A DNA stretch of 64,000 bases from G965204755 sp965243415 (GTDB taxonomy: Bacteria > Acidobacteriota > Vicinamibacteria > Marinacidobacterales > Marinacidobacteraceae). Positions within the stretch are counted from its first letter, which is position 1, and the number at the start of each line of letters is the position of its first letter. The notes beneath the pieces were generated by a model. It saw nothing but the letters and a program-made list of their open reading frames with translations. It ran no database searches and was not told the DNA's origin. A program made the translations under genes and the position numbers. Below are positions 16,536-24,734 of this stretch, piece by piece. The stretch spans positions 4,402,001 through 4,466,000 of the forward strand of contig OZ251549.1 in NCBI GenBank assembly GCA_965243415.1, in the 5' to 3' direction.

Positions 16536-17074
16536 GCCGCGATCATGTCGATCTCGACCAGCGCGCCGAGGGGGATGTCGGCGACGGCGACGGTGGTGCG
16601 CACCGGCGGGACGGCGCCCTCCGGGAAGTAGGAGGCGTACACCTCGTTCATGGCCGCGAAGTCGTCCACTTCGGCCAAGAAGACGCCGGTGCGGACCACA
16701 TCCCCGAAACCGAGGCCGGCTTCTTCGAGGACCGCCTGCAGGTTCTGCATGACCTGGTGGGTCTGCTCGGTGATGCCGCCCTCGACCAGGCCGCCGCCCT
16801 CGTGGTTCAGGGCGATCTGCCCGGCGAGGAAGACCAGGCCGCCGAGATCCACCCCGGCGGAGTAGGGGCCGACGGGGGGGATGCGGCCGCTGAGGCGGGT
16901 CTTCTCGTGGGCGGCGGTGTCGTGTTCCCCACCGTGTTCCCCGGCCCGTTCGTCGTGTTCCTGGCCTTGGGCGCGGTCGGCGGCGGGAGCGCCGCAACCG
17001 AGGACGAGGGCGGCGACGGCGACGACGAGGGCCGGCAGCGCGAGAGTGGAGCGAAGGGACGGGCGGGGGGACAT
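16529..17074 (-). CDS. RidA/YjgF-family protein with a lipoprotein signal
   Basis: A 181-residue protein starting at 17074 (MSPRPSLRS). It has a hydrophobic signal with lipobox VLGC near residue 27, a His/Glu-rich linker, then a full RidA domain: IPPVGPYSAGV, LVFLAGQIAL, MQNLQAVLEEAG and the active-site region PPVRTTVAV with VEIDMIA. The conserved Arg and Glu used for imine or enamine hydrolysis are present. RidA proteins are normally cytoplasmic and clear reactive 2-aminoacrylate. This version should be lipid-anchored outside the inner membrane, so its substrate is likely different. Its last codons lie in a 96-bp tandem repeat. Confidence 0.85.
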   Translation of the reverse strand: MSPRPSLRSTLALPALVVAVAALVLGCGAPAADRAQGQEHDERAGEHGGEHDTAAHEKTRLSGRIPPVGPYSAGVDLGGLVFLAGQIALNHEGGGLVEGGITEQTHQVMQNLQAVLEEAGLGFGDVVRTGVFLAEVDDFAAMNEVYASYFPEGAVPPVRTTVAVADIPLGALVEIDMIAAR

Positions 17075-17416
17075 GGGCGTGGGGTCGGCCTCCTGGGTGG
17101 CGGCGGATGGTACCCGGCGTCTCCGGGCAGATGGCGCCGGGCCGTGGCAGGGCGGAGAGGGAGCGTCGCGGAGTCCGGCGGCGCAGCGGTCCGGCGGCGG
17201 TGCGGTTGCGTGGCCTGGTGGTGAGGGCGGCGGTCCCGGCGCGGGGTGGCGCTGCGCGGCGGTGGGAGCAGCGTGGCGGTCTCGCGCGGCGGAAGCGGGC
17301 CGATGCAGCGCCGCGCAGAGCGGTCGGGGCCCGTGGACGGTGCGGCGGAGGACGATGGGCGGTGGGCGCGGCGCCGGGACGATCGGGGAGAGCGTGGGGG
17401 CTACGATCCCGCCGCC
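17075..17416. other. intergenic region between divergent ridA-like and dinB-like genes
   Basis: A 342-bp GC-rich gap that must hold two divergent promoters. It has short GGCGGTG-type repeats but nothing I can name. No gene is visible. Confidence 0.35.
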
Positions 17417-17932
17417 ATGTGGAAACGACCCGGAGCGGACGAATGCGCCGCCTACTACCTGGAGGTGATCGAGTTCGTCCCGGAGGGCGATCTCCCGGAG
17501 GTCGCGCTCGCCGAGATGCGGGAGTTGCGGGCGCTGCTCGGCGGGATGCCCGACGAGGCGGCCTCCCGCGGCTACGCGCCCGGCAAGTGGTCGGTGAAGG
17601 AAGTGGTGGGGCACCTCGCCGATGTGGAACGGATCATGGCGGTGCGGGCGCTCTGCTTCGCCCGGGGCGACACCGCGCCGCTCCCGGGGATGGAACAGGA
17701 CGACTACGCGGCCGCCGCCGGCCACGGGAAGCGCAGCCTGCCGTCGCTGCTCGACGAACTGGAATCGGTGCGGAACGCGACGGTTTCGCTGATGCGCTCC
17801 CTCGACGCCGCCGCCCTCGACCGCCGCGGCGAGGCCAGCGGCTACGAGTTCACCGTGCGCGCCCTCTGCTACCACACCGTCGGCCACGCCATCCACCACC
17901 GCCGCATCCTCCGCGACCGCTACCTGCGGTAA
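17417..17932 (+). CDS. DinB-family putative metal-dependent hydrolase/thiol transferase
   Basis: A 171-residue four-helix DinB/YfiT-like protein. The metal-binding His pattern is visible: KWSVKEVVGHLADVERIM supplies the first His, and YHTVGHAIHHRRIL near the C-terminus supplies the other two. The surrounding residues and length fit the family well. Members bind a divalent metal and some are bacillithiol- or mycothiol-dependent S-transferases; this one has no assigned substrate. It stands alone, transcribed away from the RidA-like gene. Confidence 0.85.
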   Translation: MWKRPGADECAAYYLEVIEFVPEGDLPEVALAEMRELRALLGGMPDEAASRGYAPGKWSVKEVVGHLADVERIMAVRALCFARGDTAPLPGMEQDDYAAAAGHGKRSLPSLLDELESVRNATVSLMRSLDAAALDRRGEASGYEFTVRALCYHTVGHAIHHRRILRDRYLR

Positions 17933-18105
17933 GGGGCGCCGCGCCGGCGTCCGGGCCGGACACGACGCACGACAGCGCCCGAAGGCGCCGCGAACCTTCG
18001 TCCCGGCGGCCGACCCGCGGCCGGCGGAAGGACCGGGGGCGGGCGGAGCCGCCGGTTGCCGCGAGGTGATCGAGATCATCCCGGAGGGTTCGTCGGCAGC
18101 CCGAA

Positions 18106-18585
18106 TCAGGCCGCCAGCCGCTCCTGCGGCGCCGGGACTTCGTTGAGGTCGGGAGTGAGTTCGGAGGGATGGAGGGCCGTCAGGTCGCGGACCTGCAGTT
18201 CCGGCTCCAGGTCGTCGCCCTCCCGCGGGAAATCCACTTCCGGCACACGGCCGCCGCGAACTTCACGACGCGCCTCGACCCATTCCTCCACGCTCTCCCG
18301 GTCTGTCGCGAGGAGGTATTTCGACAGGGCCCGGCGGAAGGCGCCGAAGTCGGTCGCCAGTTCGGCGAGGTCGAACAGGACGAGACCCAGGGAATGGCGG
18401 AAGTTCGCCCAGGCCGTCTTCAGGTCCGGACCGTGGTCGGCGAGACCGCCGGGGTTCACGCCGTAGATCCAGATCGAACCGAAGTCCTCCATGGCGGTGG
18501 CGCGGCCCCGCAACCGAACGGCGGCGACGAAACCGTTCCCCACGACGACCTGCCGCAGATCGAAGTAGAGGGGAGTGTGCTGCAT
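18106..18585 (-). CDS. unknown protein, tandem copy A
   Basis: A 159-residue protein starting MQHTPLYFDLRQVV. About three quarters of its residues match copy B at 18665-19144. Notable conserved blocks are FGSIWIYGVNPGGLADHGP and SLGLVLFDLAE, and both copies end in LNE.PAPQERLAA. There is no signal peptide or membrane segment. The middle, with an aspartate-rich 'GPDL..A..NFR.SL' stretch, faintly recalls HicB-like antitoxins, but I would not assign that. It belongs to a 559-bp tandem duplication downstream of the AAA ATPase gene. Confidence 0.6.
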   Translation of the reverse strand: MQHTPLYFDLRQVVVGNGFVAAVRLRGRATAMEDFGSIWIYGVNPGGLADHGPDLKTAWANFRHSLGLVLFDLAELATDFGAFRRALSKYLLATDRESVEEWVEARREVRGGRVPEVDFPREGDDLEPELQVRDLTALHPSELTPDLNEVPAPQERLAA

Positions 18586-18664
18586 CGGAGTCGCTGCCGG
18601 AATCGTCGTCACGAGCAGCCAGTGCCGCAACGGCGCGTCCCAGAGTGGTCTGTCGGAGCCCGAA

Positions 18665-19144
18665 TCAGGCCGCGAGTCGCTCCTGCGGCGCGGGGATTTC
18701 GTTGAGGTCGGAAGTGAGTTCGGAGGGACGGGCGGACGACAAGTCGCGGACCTGCAGTTCCGGCTCCAGATCGTCGCCCTCCTGCGGGAAATCCACCTCG
18801 GGCACGCGGCCGCTGCGGATCTCACGACGCGCCTCGATCCATTCGGCGACGCTCTCCGCGTCGGTCTGCTCGAGGAAATCGGAGACGGCGGCACGGAACT
18901 CGTCGAAGTCGGCGGCGTCCTCGGCGAGGTCGAACAGGACGAGACCCAGGGACCGGCGGAAGTTCCCGTAGGCCGACCTGAGGTCCGGCCCGTGGTCGGC
19001 GAGGCCGCCCGGGTTCACGCCGTAGATCCAGATCGAACCGAAGTCCTCCATACCGGTGGCGCGGCCGCGCAACCGGACAGCGGCGAGGAAACCGTTGCCC
19101 ACGACGACTTGCCGCAGATCGAAGTAGAGGGGGAGGTGCTGCAT
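18665..19144 (-). CDS. unknown protein, tandem copy B, next to AAA ATPase
   Basis: A 159-residue paralogue of copy A, starting MQHLPLYFDLRQVV. Its ATG lies 23 bases beyond the end of the AAA ATPase gene, so the two are almost surely co-transcribed and copy B is probably the ancestral unit. Differences from copy A cluster in the helical middle (YGNFRRSL, DEFRAAVSDFLEQTDAES), while the acidic segment VPEVDFP.EGDDLEPELQV is kept. Retention of two intact reading frames argues that both are translated. The function is unknown; the setting suggests a partner or regulator of the ATPase. Confidence 0.62.
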   Translation of the reverse strand: MQHLPLYFDLRQVVVGNGFLAAVRLRGRATGMEDFGSIWIYGVNPGGLADHGPDLRSAYGNFRRSLGLVLFDLAEDAADFDEFRAAVSDFLEQTDAESVAEWIEARREIRSGRVPEVDFPQEGDDLEPELQVRDLSSARPSELTSDLNEIPAPQERLAA

Positions 19145-19167
19145 GGGGGTCACCGTCGGGATGATCG

Positions 19168-20289
19168 TCAGGAAGAGACCCGCGGCGCAACGGAGCGGCC
19201 GGAGTCGCGGAGGTAATCGGGGAGGTAGTCGGGGAGGCCGGGGATTCCGATCTCCCAGAGGATGTCGCCGCGGGGGTGGCAGAGGAGACCGACCCGTTCC
19301 AGTGCGGATTCGGCGGCCATGATCCGCTCCCACTCGGTGTCCGGGCCGAGAGCGGCGCCGAGGGCGGACTCGACTCGTTCCGGTCGGAGACGGTCGGCGT
19401 CCCGGAACAGATCCGCCACGGCGGCGGCAGCGGGAGGGAACCACGGGGACTCGATCTGCCGGAGACAGTCGGCGTAGTGGGCGCGCTTTCCCTGCGCGAC
19501 CGCCGGCGCGGCGGCGTTCACGGTGTCGAGGGTCACCGACGCCGACGGGGTCTCGCCGCTGCGGGCGGAGGCGATTTCCACGCAGACGGCCCGGCCCCAA
19601 AGTTGGAGGAAGAACGGATGGCCGCCACTGTCGGCCACGATCTTCGCCAGCGCTTCGTCGGTGATGGAGGCCCCTGCCTCGCGGAGCGGCTCCCGGACCG
19701 CCTCGGCGGCGGCTTCCTCCGCGAGGCGCCAGAGGAGGTGGATCTCGCCGCGGTCCCAGAAACCGGCCTCGGTGCGGCGGAGATCGGCCCGGAGGTCGGG
19801 GGTGCCGGCGAACACGAGCAGGAGTGGTCGGTCGAAGCGCAGGATCTGGCCGATGTTGAGCAAGGCGCAGCCGACCTGCGGGTCGAGCCCGTTCGCGTCG
19901 TCCATCAGCACGACGAGGGCCCGGCGGCGCGTCCGGGCGATCAGCACCTCGCGGAGGGATCCCGCGTCGAGGCTCGGGGCGCGGCGCCGCCAGAACGGGC
20001 GCTTCACGAGCCGGGAAGCGAGGGCCTCGACCTCGCGGGCCGCCGGCAGGTCGAGCCACACGACTTCCGTCGCCCGCGCCCGTTCCGCTTCGGCGGCGAA
20101 CCATCGCAGGAGCGCGGTCTTCCCCGTCCCGGGCGGGCCGAAGAGGAACACATCGCCGGGTGGCGGGTGGCGGGCTTCGAGACCGGCGAGCAGTCGGCGG
20201 AAGTCGTCCTGCTCCGAGTCGCGCCCGGCCAAGCGCGGCGGGGCCTCTCCGGCGCCCGGCCGGAAGGGGCCGGTTCCCTGCCCATCCAT
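19168..20289 (-). CDS. AAA-family ATPase
   Basis: A 373-residue ATPase with P-loop FGPPGTGKTALL (residues 50-61), Walker B ALVVLMDDANGLD, a sensor-like LLVFAGTPDLR and a winged-helix-like C-terminal part ending LWEIGIPGLPDYLPDYL. It is a paralogue of the truncated ATPase at the window start. No clear Shine-Dalgarno sequence precedes the ATG at 20289, but TACACTGAT lies about 7-15 bases upstream and could be a -10 element giving a nearly leaderless message. It heads a cassette with the two duplicated unknown genes, an arrangement reminiscent of small ATPase-plus-effector loci. Confidence 0.8.
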   Translation of the reverse strand: MDGQGTGPFRPGAGEAPPRLAGRDSEQDDFRRLLAGLEARHPPPGDVFLFGPPGTGKTALLRWFAAEAERARATEVVWLDLPAAREVEALASRLVKRPFWRRRAPSLDAGSLREVLIARTRRRALVVLMDDANGLDPQVGCALLNIGQILRFDRPLLLVFAGTPDLRADLRRTEAGFWDRGEIHLLWRLAEEAAAEAVREPLREAGASITDEALAKIVADSGGHPFFLQLWGRAVCVEIASARSGETPSASVTLDTVNAAAPAVAQGKRAHYADCLRQIESPWFPPAAAAVADLFRDADRLRPERVESALGAALGPDTEWERIMAAESALERVGLLCHPRGDILWEIGIPGLPDYLPDYLRDSGRSVAPRVSS

Positions 20290-20331
20290 GAATATCAGTG
20301 TAGCCGCCCACCCCGGGGTCTCGGGCGGCGG

Positions 20332-22236
20332 TTACGGCGGGGCGCGGAGGCGGGTGTCGAGGTCGGTGAGGGCGCGGCGGACGGGGGCGGCGAGGGGGGC
20401 GCCGGTGGCGAGGGCGGCCTGTTGGGCCGGAGTGAGGCCGAGGGCTCCGGCGCGGGCGCGGAACTCGTTCGCGGCGTCGTCTGCCGGGTCCACGCGCCAG
20501 GCGCCGGGGACCAGGCGGAGGTCGTGGAGGGCGGCGCTCCCGGCCTGCTGGGTTCGTTCGCGGAAGGACAGGACTTCGGGGAGGACGAAGTCATCGAGGG
20601 TTCCCACGACCTCCACCACCGGGCGGCGGAGGAGCGCCGGGGGGCCGGGGAGCACCGGGACCGGGTAGGCCGCCGCCAGGGCGTCGTGGAAGGGCCAGAA
20701 GCGGCGGCCCTCCGGCGGCATTCCGGCGGCCTCGGCATAGGCGGCGAGGGCCGGGGGCGGTGCCGCGCCGGGATCGGCGGTCTCCGGCGCGTCGGCGGAG
20801 TCGGGCGGGAGCGAGGCCCAGTCGGGAGCCAGGGCGAGGCGCGCTTCGCGGCGGCGGGCGGCGGCTTCGGGGTCGCCGAGGGTCGCCGCGACCAGCAGGG
20901 CGCCGTCGAAGGTGTCCTCCTCCGCGGCGGTGGCGGCGTAGCGGGCCAGGCCGCCGCCGGCGCCGTAGCCGAGGAGGAGGGTGCGCTCCGGTTCCTTCGC
21001 CAGGCGGGGGCGGACCTGGTCGTACATGAGCCGGGCGAAGGCTTCGGTGAGGCGGTAGCCCTCGGGCCCGGCGCCCAGTCCGGCGCGGTCGAAACCGGCC
21101 CAGGCGAACCCCTGGTCGAGCGCCCACCAGCCGACCAGGTCGTCGAGTTCGGTCTCGCCGGTTCCGAGTTCCTCGCCGTCCGCGCCGCGGCGGATGCCGC
21201 CGAGACCCCGGTGGGCGGCGATGACCAGCGTGCCGTTCCAGTCCGGGAAGCGCGCCGGGTGGCGGAGGACGAAGCGCCGCGCCGGCTCGCCCGGGGGCAG
21301 GCCGCGGCCCGGCGGGACGGAGGCGACGATCCCCTGGGTGACCAAGGCGTCCCCGTAGGCGCGGCCGGGGAGCAGGGTCTCGCGGCCGCCGTGGATGTAG
21401 AGGTGGAGCCGGGCGTCGCAACCGGCGGCGGCGAGGAGGGAGGCGAGGAGGGCGGCCAGCAGGGCGACGGGGATGGCGAGGGCCGCGCCGGCGAGCGGGG
21501 CGCGGGAGCGCCGCCGGGCGGCCGGACCGCTTCGGCGCAGTGGGGGGAGGGCCGCAGCGGCGGGGAGGGCGCGGGAACGCCGGCCGGCCGGTCGCCTCCA
21601 CCGGCGGCGAGTGGATCCGCTGCGCTGCGGATCGCCCCGGGCCGGGTCGGGAAACGGGGCGCCGGCGGCCGCGGATCGGCGGCCGGCGAGTCCGTTTCGC
21701 CGCGGATCGACCCGGGCCGGGCCGGGGAACCCGGCGAGCGGGGCGCGGGGGCTCCGGGCGGCCGGACCGCTTCGGCGCGGTGCGGGGAGGGCCGCAGCGG
21801 CGGGGCGGGCGCGGGAACGCCGGCCGGCCGGTCGCCTCCACCGATGGCGAGTGGATCCGCTGCGCTGCGGATTGCCCCGGGCCCGGTCAGGGAAGCGGGC
21901 ATCGCGCTGCCCCGATCGGCGGTCAGCGAGTTCGCTGCAGTTCGGATCGACCCGAGCCGGATCGGGGAGCCGGGCGCCGGGCGGCCCGGATCGGCAGTGG
22001 GCGAGTCCGCTCGGCTGCGGGGCGACCGGGGCCGGGACGGCGCGTCGGGAGGCGGATCGTTCGGAGCGGCGACCGACGAATCCGCTCCGCTGCGGGGGGA
22101 CCCCGGTCGGGTCGGGGAGTCGGGGAGCGGGCGGCCCGGAACACCGGGCGGCGAGCGGGCTCCGGCGGGGGGGGACGCGAGCCGGGGCGGCGGGTCCGGC
22201 CGCGTACATGGAGACTCCCGGAGTTCCTTCGGTCAT
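20332..22236 (-). CDS. alpha/beta-hydrolase-like lipoprotein with unresolved start
   Basis: The confident part is 20332 to about 21490. It has a hydrophobic signal with lipobox LAAAGC (Cys codon at 21418-21420), then a hydrolase-like domain with RRFVLRHPARFPDWNGTLV, a nucleophile-elbow-like LLLGYGAGGGLARY (Ser replaced by Ala) and later VVEVVGTLDDFVLP. No ATG, GTG or TTG lies in frame near the signal segment. The first in-frame start is at 22236, which would add about 250 Arg/Pro-rich residues encoded by tandem repeats. Repeat expansion may have displaced the native start, or an unusual start is used. The missing Ser nucleophile suggests an atypical or inactive hydrolase. Confidence 0.55.
   Translation of the reverse strand: MTEGTPGVSMYAAGPAAPARVPPRRSPLAARCSGPPAPRLPDPTGVPPQRSGFVGRRSERSASRRAVPAPVAPQPSGLAHCRSGPPGARLPDPARVDPNCSELADRRSGQRDARFPDRARGNPQRSGSTRHRWRRPAGRRSRARPAAAALPAPRRSGPAARSPRAPLAGFPGPARVDPRRNGLAGRRSAAAGAPFPDPARGDPQRSGSTRRRWRRPAGRRSRALPAAAALPPLRRSGPAARRRSRAPLAGAALAIPVALLAALLASLLAAAGCDARLHLYIHGGRETLLPGRAYGDALVTQGIVASVPPGRGLPPGEPARRFVLRHPARFPDWNGTLVIAAHRGLGGIRRGADGEELGTGETELDDLVGWWALDQGFAWAGFDRAGLGAGPEGYRLTEAFARLMYDQVRPRLAKEPERTLLLGYGAGGGLARYAATAAEEDTFDGALLVAATLGDPEAAARRREARLALAPDWASLPPDSADAPETADPGAAPPPALAAYAEAAGMPPEGRRFWPFHDALAAAYPVPVLPGPPALLRRPVVEVVGTLDDFVLPEVLSFRERTQQAGSAALHDLRLVPGAWRVDPADDAANEFRARAGALGLTPAQQAALATGAPLAAPVRRALTDLDTRLRAPP
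21500..22200. repeat. nested GC-rich tandem repeats upstream of the lipoprotein hydrolase
   Basis: Units of about 75 bases (landmark GCGAGT, CGCTGCGGATCG, CCGGGTCGGGGA) recur about seven times. A 240-bp block is repeated with an exact offset: the landmark AACGCCGGCCGGCCGGTCGC occurs at 21575 and 21815. Copies differ by scattered substitutions. Both periods are multiples of three. I see no protein family in any frame. Confidence 0.7.
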
Positions 22237-22585
22237 CCGTTCGGAGCCACGCGGCCCCAGTGCGGTGCGGAACGCCGGGTCGGCGCCGCTGCCGCCACTC
22301 TCGGTCGAATCAGAACCCCGGGAGTTCGGCCTGGTTTCTTCGGGCCCCGGCGCCGACAGGAGGACCGGCCGCCGAGGCCCGAAGAAGCGCTTCGTCCGGC
22401 GGTGCGCTCATCTCCGACCTCCTTCGGGGCTGGTTGGTTTCGTGGCGCGGGGCTGAGCCCGTACTCGCGGTTTTAGCCCAACCGGCGGGCGGTGTCAAAT
22501 CGCGTTGGCGGAGGCGGCCCCGGAACGGCGGGCCCGGGCGCCGGACAGCCGGTTCCGCCGGTCGAGGGTCGCCGGGCAGCGGCGG

Positions 22586-24457
22586 CTACGGCAGGGCGCC
22601 GTGGACGACCTCGCCCTCGACCAGGGTGGCCACGATCCGCTCGCGCATCGAGAACAGGAGTTCCGGGTCTTCCTCCAGGCGGTCGAGGCTCGGCAGGTCG
22701 AGGACGACCAGGTCCGCCCACTTGCCCGGTTCGAGGCTGCCGCGCTCGTCGTCGTCGTGGGTCAGGTAGGCGCCGTTCCAGGTGTAGGAGCGCAGCGCCT
22801 CGGCGATGGTGACCGTCTCGTCCTCGCCGAAGGCGACGCCGGACTTCTGGTCGCGGCGGGTGAGGAGCGCGTAGAAGCCCATCCAGGGGTCGTGCGTGGT
22901 GACCCCGTAGTCGGAACCGGAGGCCATGATGACGCCGCTGCGCATGTAGGTGCGGAAGGGCTGCAGCCGGGCCATGCGCTCCGGGCCGGAGTTGATGGCG
23001 AAGGAGAAGCCCTGCTGCCAGTTGAAGACCGGGTTCGTGGCGGCGACGATGCCGTAGCGCGCCATGTCGTCGAGGACGCGGGTCTTCGGCTCGATGGGGA
23101 AGTAGGCGTGGATGACGCTCCAGCGGAGGTCGGGGATCTCGCCGTCGTTCGCCGCCGCCATCTCGTCCAGCAACTTGGCGTAGAGATCCACCGTCTGGCG
23201 CATCGCCTGGTCGCCGCAACTGTGGGTGTGGAGGTCCCAGCCGCTGGCGCGGATCGCCCGGTACTGCGCTTCCCGGAGGTCGTAGTCGCGGACCACCGGG
23301 TTGCCGAGGTTCTCCTCGCCTTCGAGTTCGTCCCACATGTGGAAGGGCTCGGACATCCAGGCGCTCCGCGTGCCCACGCCGCCGTCGCCGTACACCTTGG
23401 CGCCGCGCCAGCGCAGGAAGCGGTCGCCCAGGTTGTTGAGGCGGAGCGGGGCGAGGTGGCCGGCGATCTCCTCCGGGGGGTGGGTATTGAAAGTACCCTC
23501 GTACACCGCCGCGATGCGGAAGCGCAGGTGCCCCCGGTTCTTCGCCTCCTGGTAGATCATCAGGTTGTGGCCCATCCGCGACGAGGGGTCGACGATCGCG
23601 GTGACGCCCAGCGAGAGCATCTCGGCGACTCCCAGCCGGACGCTCTCCACTTCCTCCTCGAAGTCCGCCGGGGGCGGGCGCTCGGTAACCAGCCGGGAAG
23701 CGCGGGAGCCGAGGAAGACGCCGGTGGGGACCTCGCGGGTCACCGTTTCGCCGTCCACGGTGAGTTCGCGCGGCTCGCGGAGGATCTGGTCTTCGAAGGT
23801 GAAGTCGGAGGGGTCCTCGAGCCACCAGTCGGGCCAGGTGGAGGAGTCGCCGTCCTCGATGCCCATGCGGCGGAAGACCTCGGTGTTCACCGCCACGCCG
23901 CGGTACACCCGGTAGAGCGCGACCGGGTTCTCCGGCGCGGCTTCGTCGAGTTGCCACCGGGTGACCATGACCGGGTACTTGTGCTGGTCCCATCTTCGGC
24001 CGACGATCCAGTCGCCCGGGGGGATGGCGGACTCGGCGAGGCGGGAGCGGACGCCGGCCACGATTTCCGCCGCGGACTCGGCGTAACTGAGTTCGACGCC
24101 GCCAGTGATGTCGAGGCCCAGGGGGAGGAAGTGGATGTGGGAATCCTGGAGGCCGGGGATCACGGTGCGGCCGGCGAGGGTCACGATGCGGGTGGCCGGG
24201 CCGGCGAGGGCTTCGATCTCGCCGGCCGCGCCGACGGCGACGAGGCGGCCGTCCTTGATCGCCAGGGCCTCGGCGAGGGAGTCCCCGGCGTCCACGGTGC
24301 GGACCTCGGCGCCGGTGAGGATGAGGTCCGGCTCCGGGTACCACTGGGCGGGGGCCGGGGTCGGGAGGAGGAGCGCGGGGAGCGCCGCCGCCGGGAGATG
24401 GCGGGAGAGGGAGCGGAGGGCGCGGGACAGTCGGGGGAAGCGGGTCGTTCGGGACAT
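22586..24457 (-). CDS. exported amidohydrolase, YtcJ-like (Amidohydro_3)
   Basis: Starting at 24457 (MSRTTRF), this gives 623 residues with a Sec-type signal (ALPALLLPTPAPAQ). The metal-dependent hydrolase fold is complete: PGLQDSHIHF (HxH), the KVYGDGGVG lysine region, LHTHSCGDQAM, WSVIHAYFP and ASGSDYGVTTHDPW (metal Asp), closing with the second beta-sandwich LEPGKWADLVVLD. Family members hydrolyse N-substituted formamides, amidated compounds or similar substrates. An in-frame extension upstream runs through GA-rich repeats and is unlikely to be translated. A second amidohydrolase of the same family lies next to it, with both products outside the cytoplasm. Confidence 0.85.
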   Translation of the reverse strand: MSRTTRFPRLSRALRSLSRHLPAAALPALLLPTPAPAQWYPEPDLILTGAEVRTVDAGDSLAEALAIKDGRLVAVGAAGEIEALAGPATRIVTLAGRTVIPGLQDSHIHFLPLGLDITGGVELSYAESAAEIVAGVRSRLAESAIPPGDWIVGRRWDQHKYPVMVTRWQLDEAAPENPVALYRVYRGVAVNTEVFRRMGIEDGDSSTWPDWWLEDPSDFTFEDQILREPRELTVDGETVTREVPTGVFLGSRASRLVTERPPPADFEEEVESVRLGVAEMLSLGVTAIVDPSSRMGHNLMIYQEAKNRGHLRFRIAAVYEGTFNTHPPEEIAGHLAPLRLNNLGDRFLRWRGAKVYGDGGVGTRSAWMSEPFHMWDELEGEENLGNPVVRDYDLREAQYRAIRASGWDLHTHSCGDQAMRQTVDLYAKLLDEMAAANDGEIPDLRWSVIHAYFPIEPKTRVLDDMARYGIVAATNPVFNWQQGFSFAINSGPERMARLQPFRTYMRSGVIMASGSDYGVTTHDPWMGFYALLTRRDQKSGVAFGEDETVTIAEALRSYTWNGAYLTHDDDERGSLEPGKWADLVVLDLPSLDRLEEDPELLFSMRERIVATLVEGEVVHGALP

Positions 24458-24459
24458 GC

Positions 24460-24660
24460 GGGAAAGTCGGCGGCGGAGACGGTCGAGACCGGGGAAACGG
24501 AAGAAGTGGTCGGGGAAGCGGGGAAGGCTGTCGGGGAAACGGAAGAGGTGGCGAGGGAAAGGGGGGAGGCTGTCGGGGAAACGGGGGAATTCGCGGGGCA
24601 AACGGAGGAAGGAGAGCCCGGGGAGCCGGCGCCCCAGGCGCGACCGGAGACTCTCCCGAA
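24460..24660. repeat. GA-rich imperfect tandem repeat upstream of the amidohydrolase
   Basis: Short units of about 30-40 bases built from GGGAAACGGAAGA, GTGGTCGGGGAAGCGGG and AGGCTGTC recur from the amidohydrolase start codon to about 24640. The strand asymmetry, purine-rich on plus, is striking against the local background. It takes up the region where the promoter and leader would be expected. Confidence 0.5.
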
Positions 24661-24734
24661 GCGGACGGACCATCGGGCGGACCATCGGGCGGGGCGCCTC
24701 TCCGACTGGCGGACGGGAAGAAGGGCCGCGAAAC

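Larger units (their letters stand above)
18106..19219. repeat. 559-bp tandem duplication (two units)
   Basis: Start codons (18585, 19144) and stops (18106, 18665) of the two copies are both offset by exactly 559 bases. The similarity continues upstream of each ATG into sequence that, for copy B, is the 3' end of the ATPase gene. Unit A therefore carries a degraded copy of the ATPase tail. This places the duplication breakpoint inside the ATPase gene. Confidence 0.7.

Noticed and set aside
19276..22476. A 1066-codon open frame on the plus strand
   Set aside because: It is antisense to the AAA ATPase, the hydrolase and repeats, and its translation has no domain; high GC content alone keeps it open.
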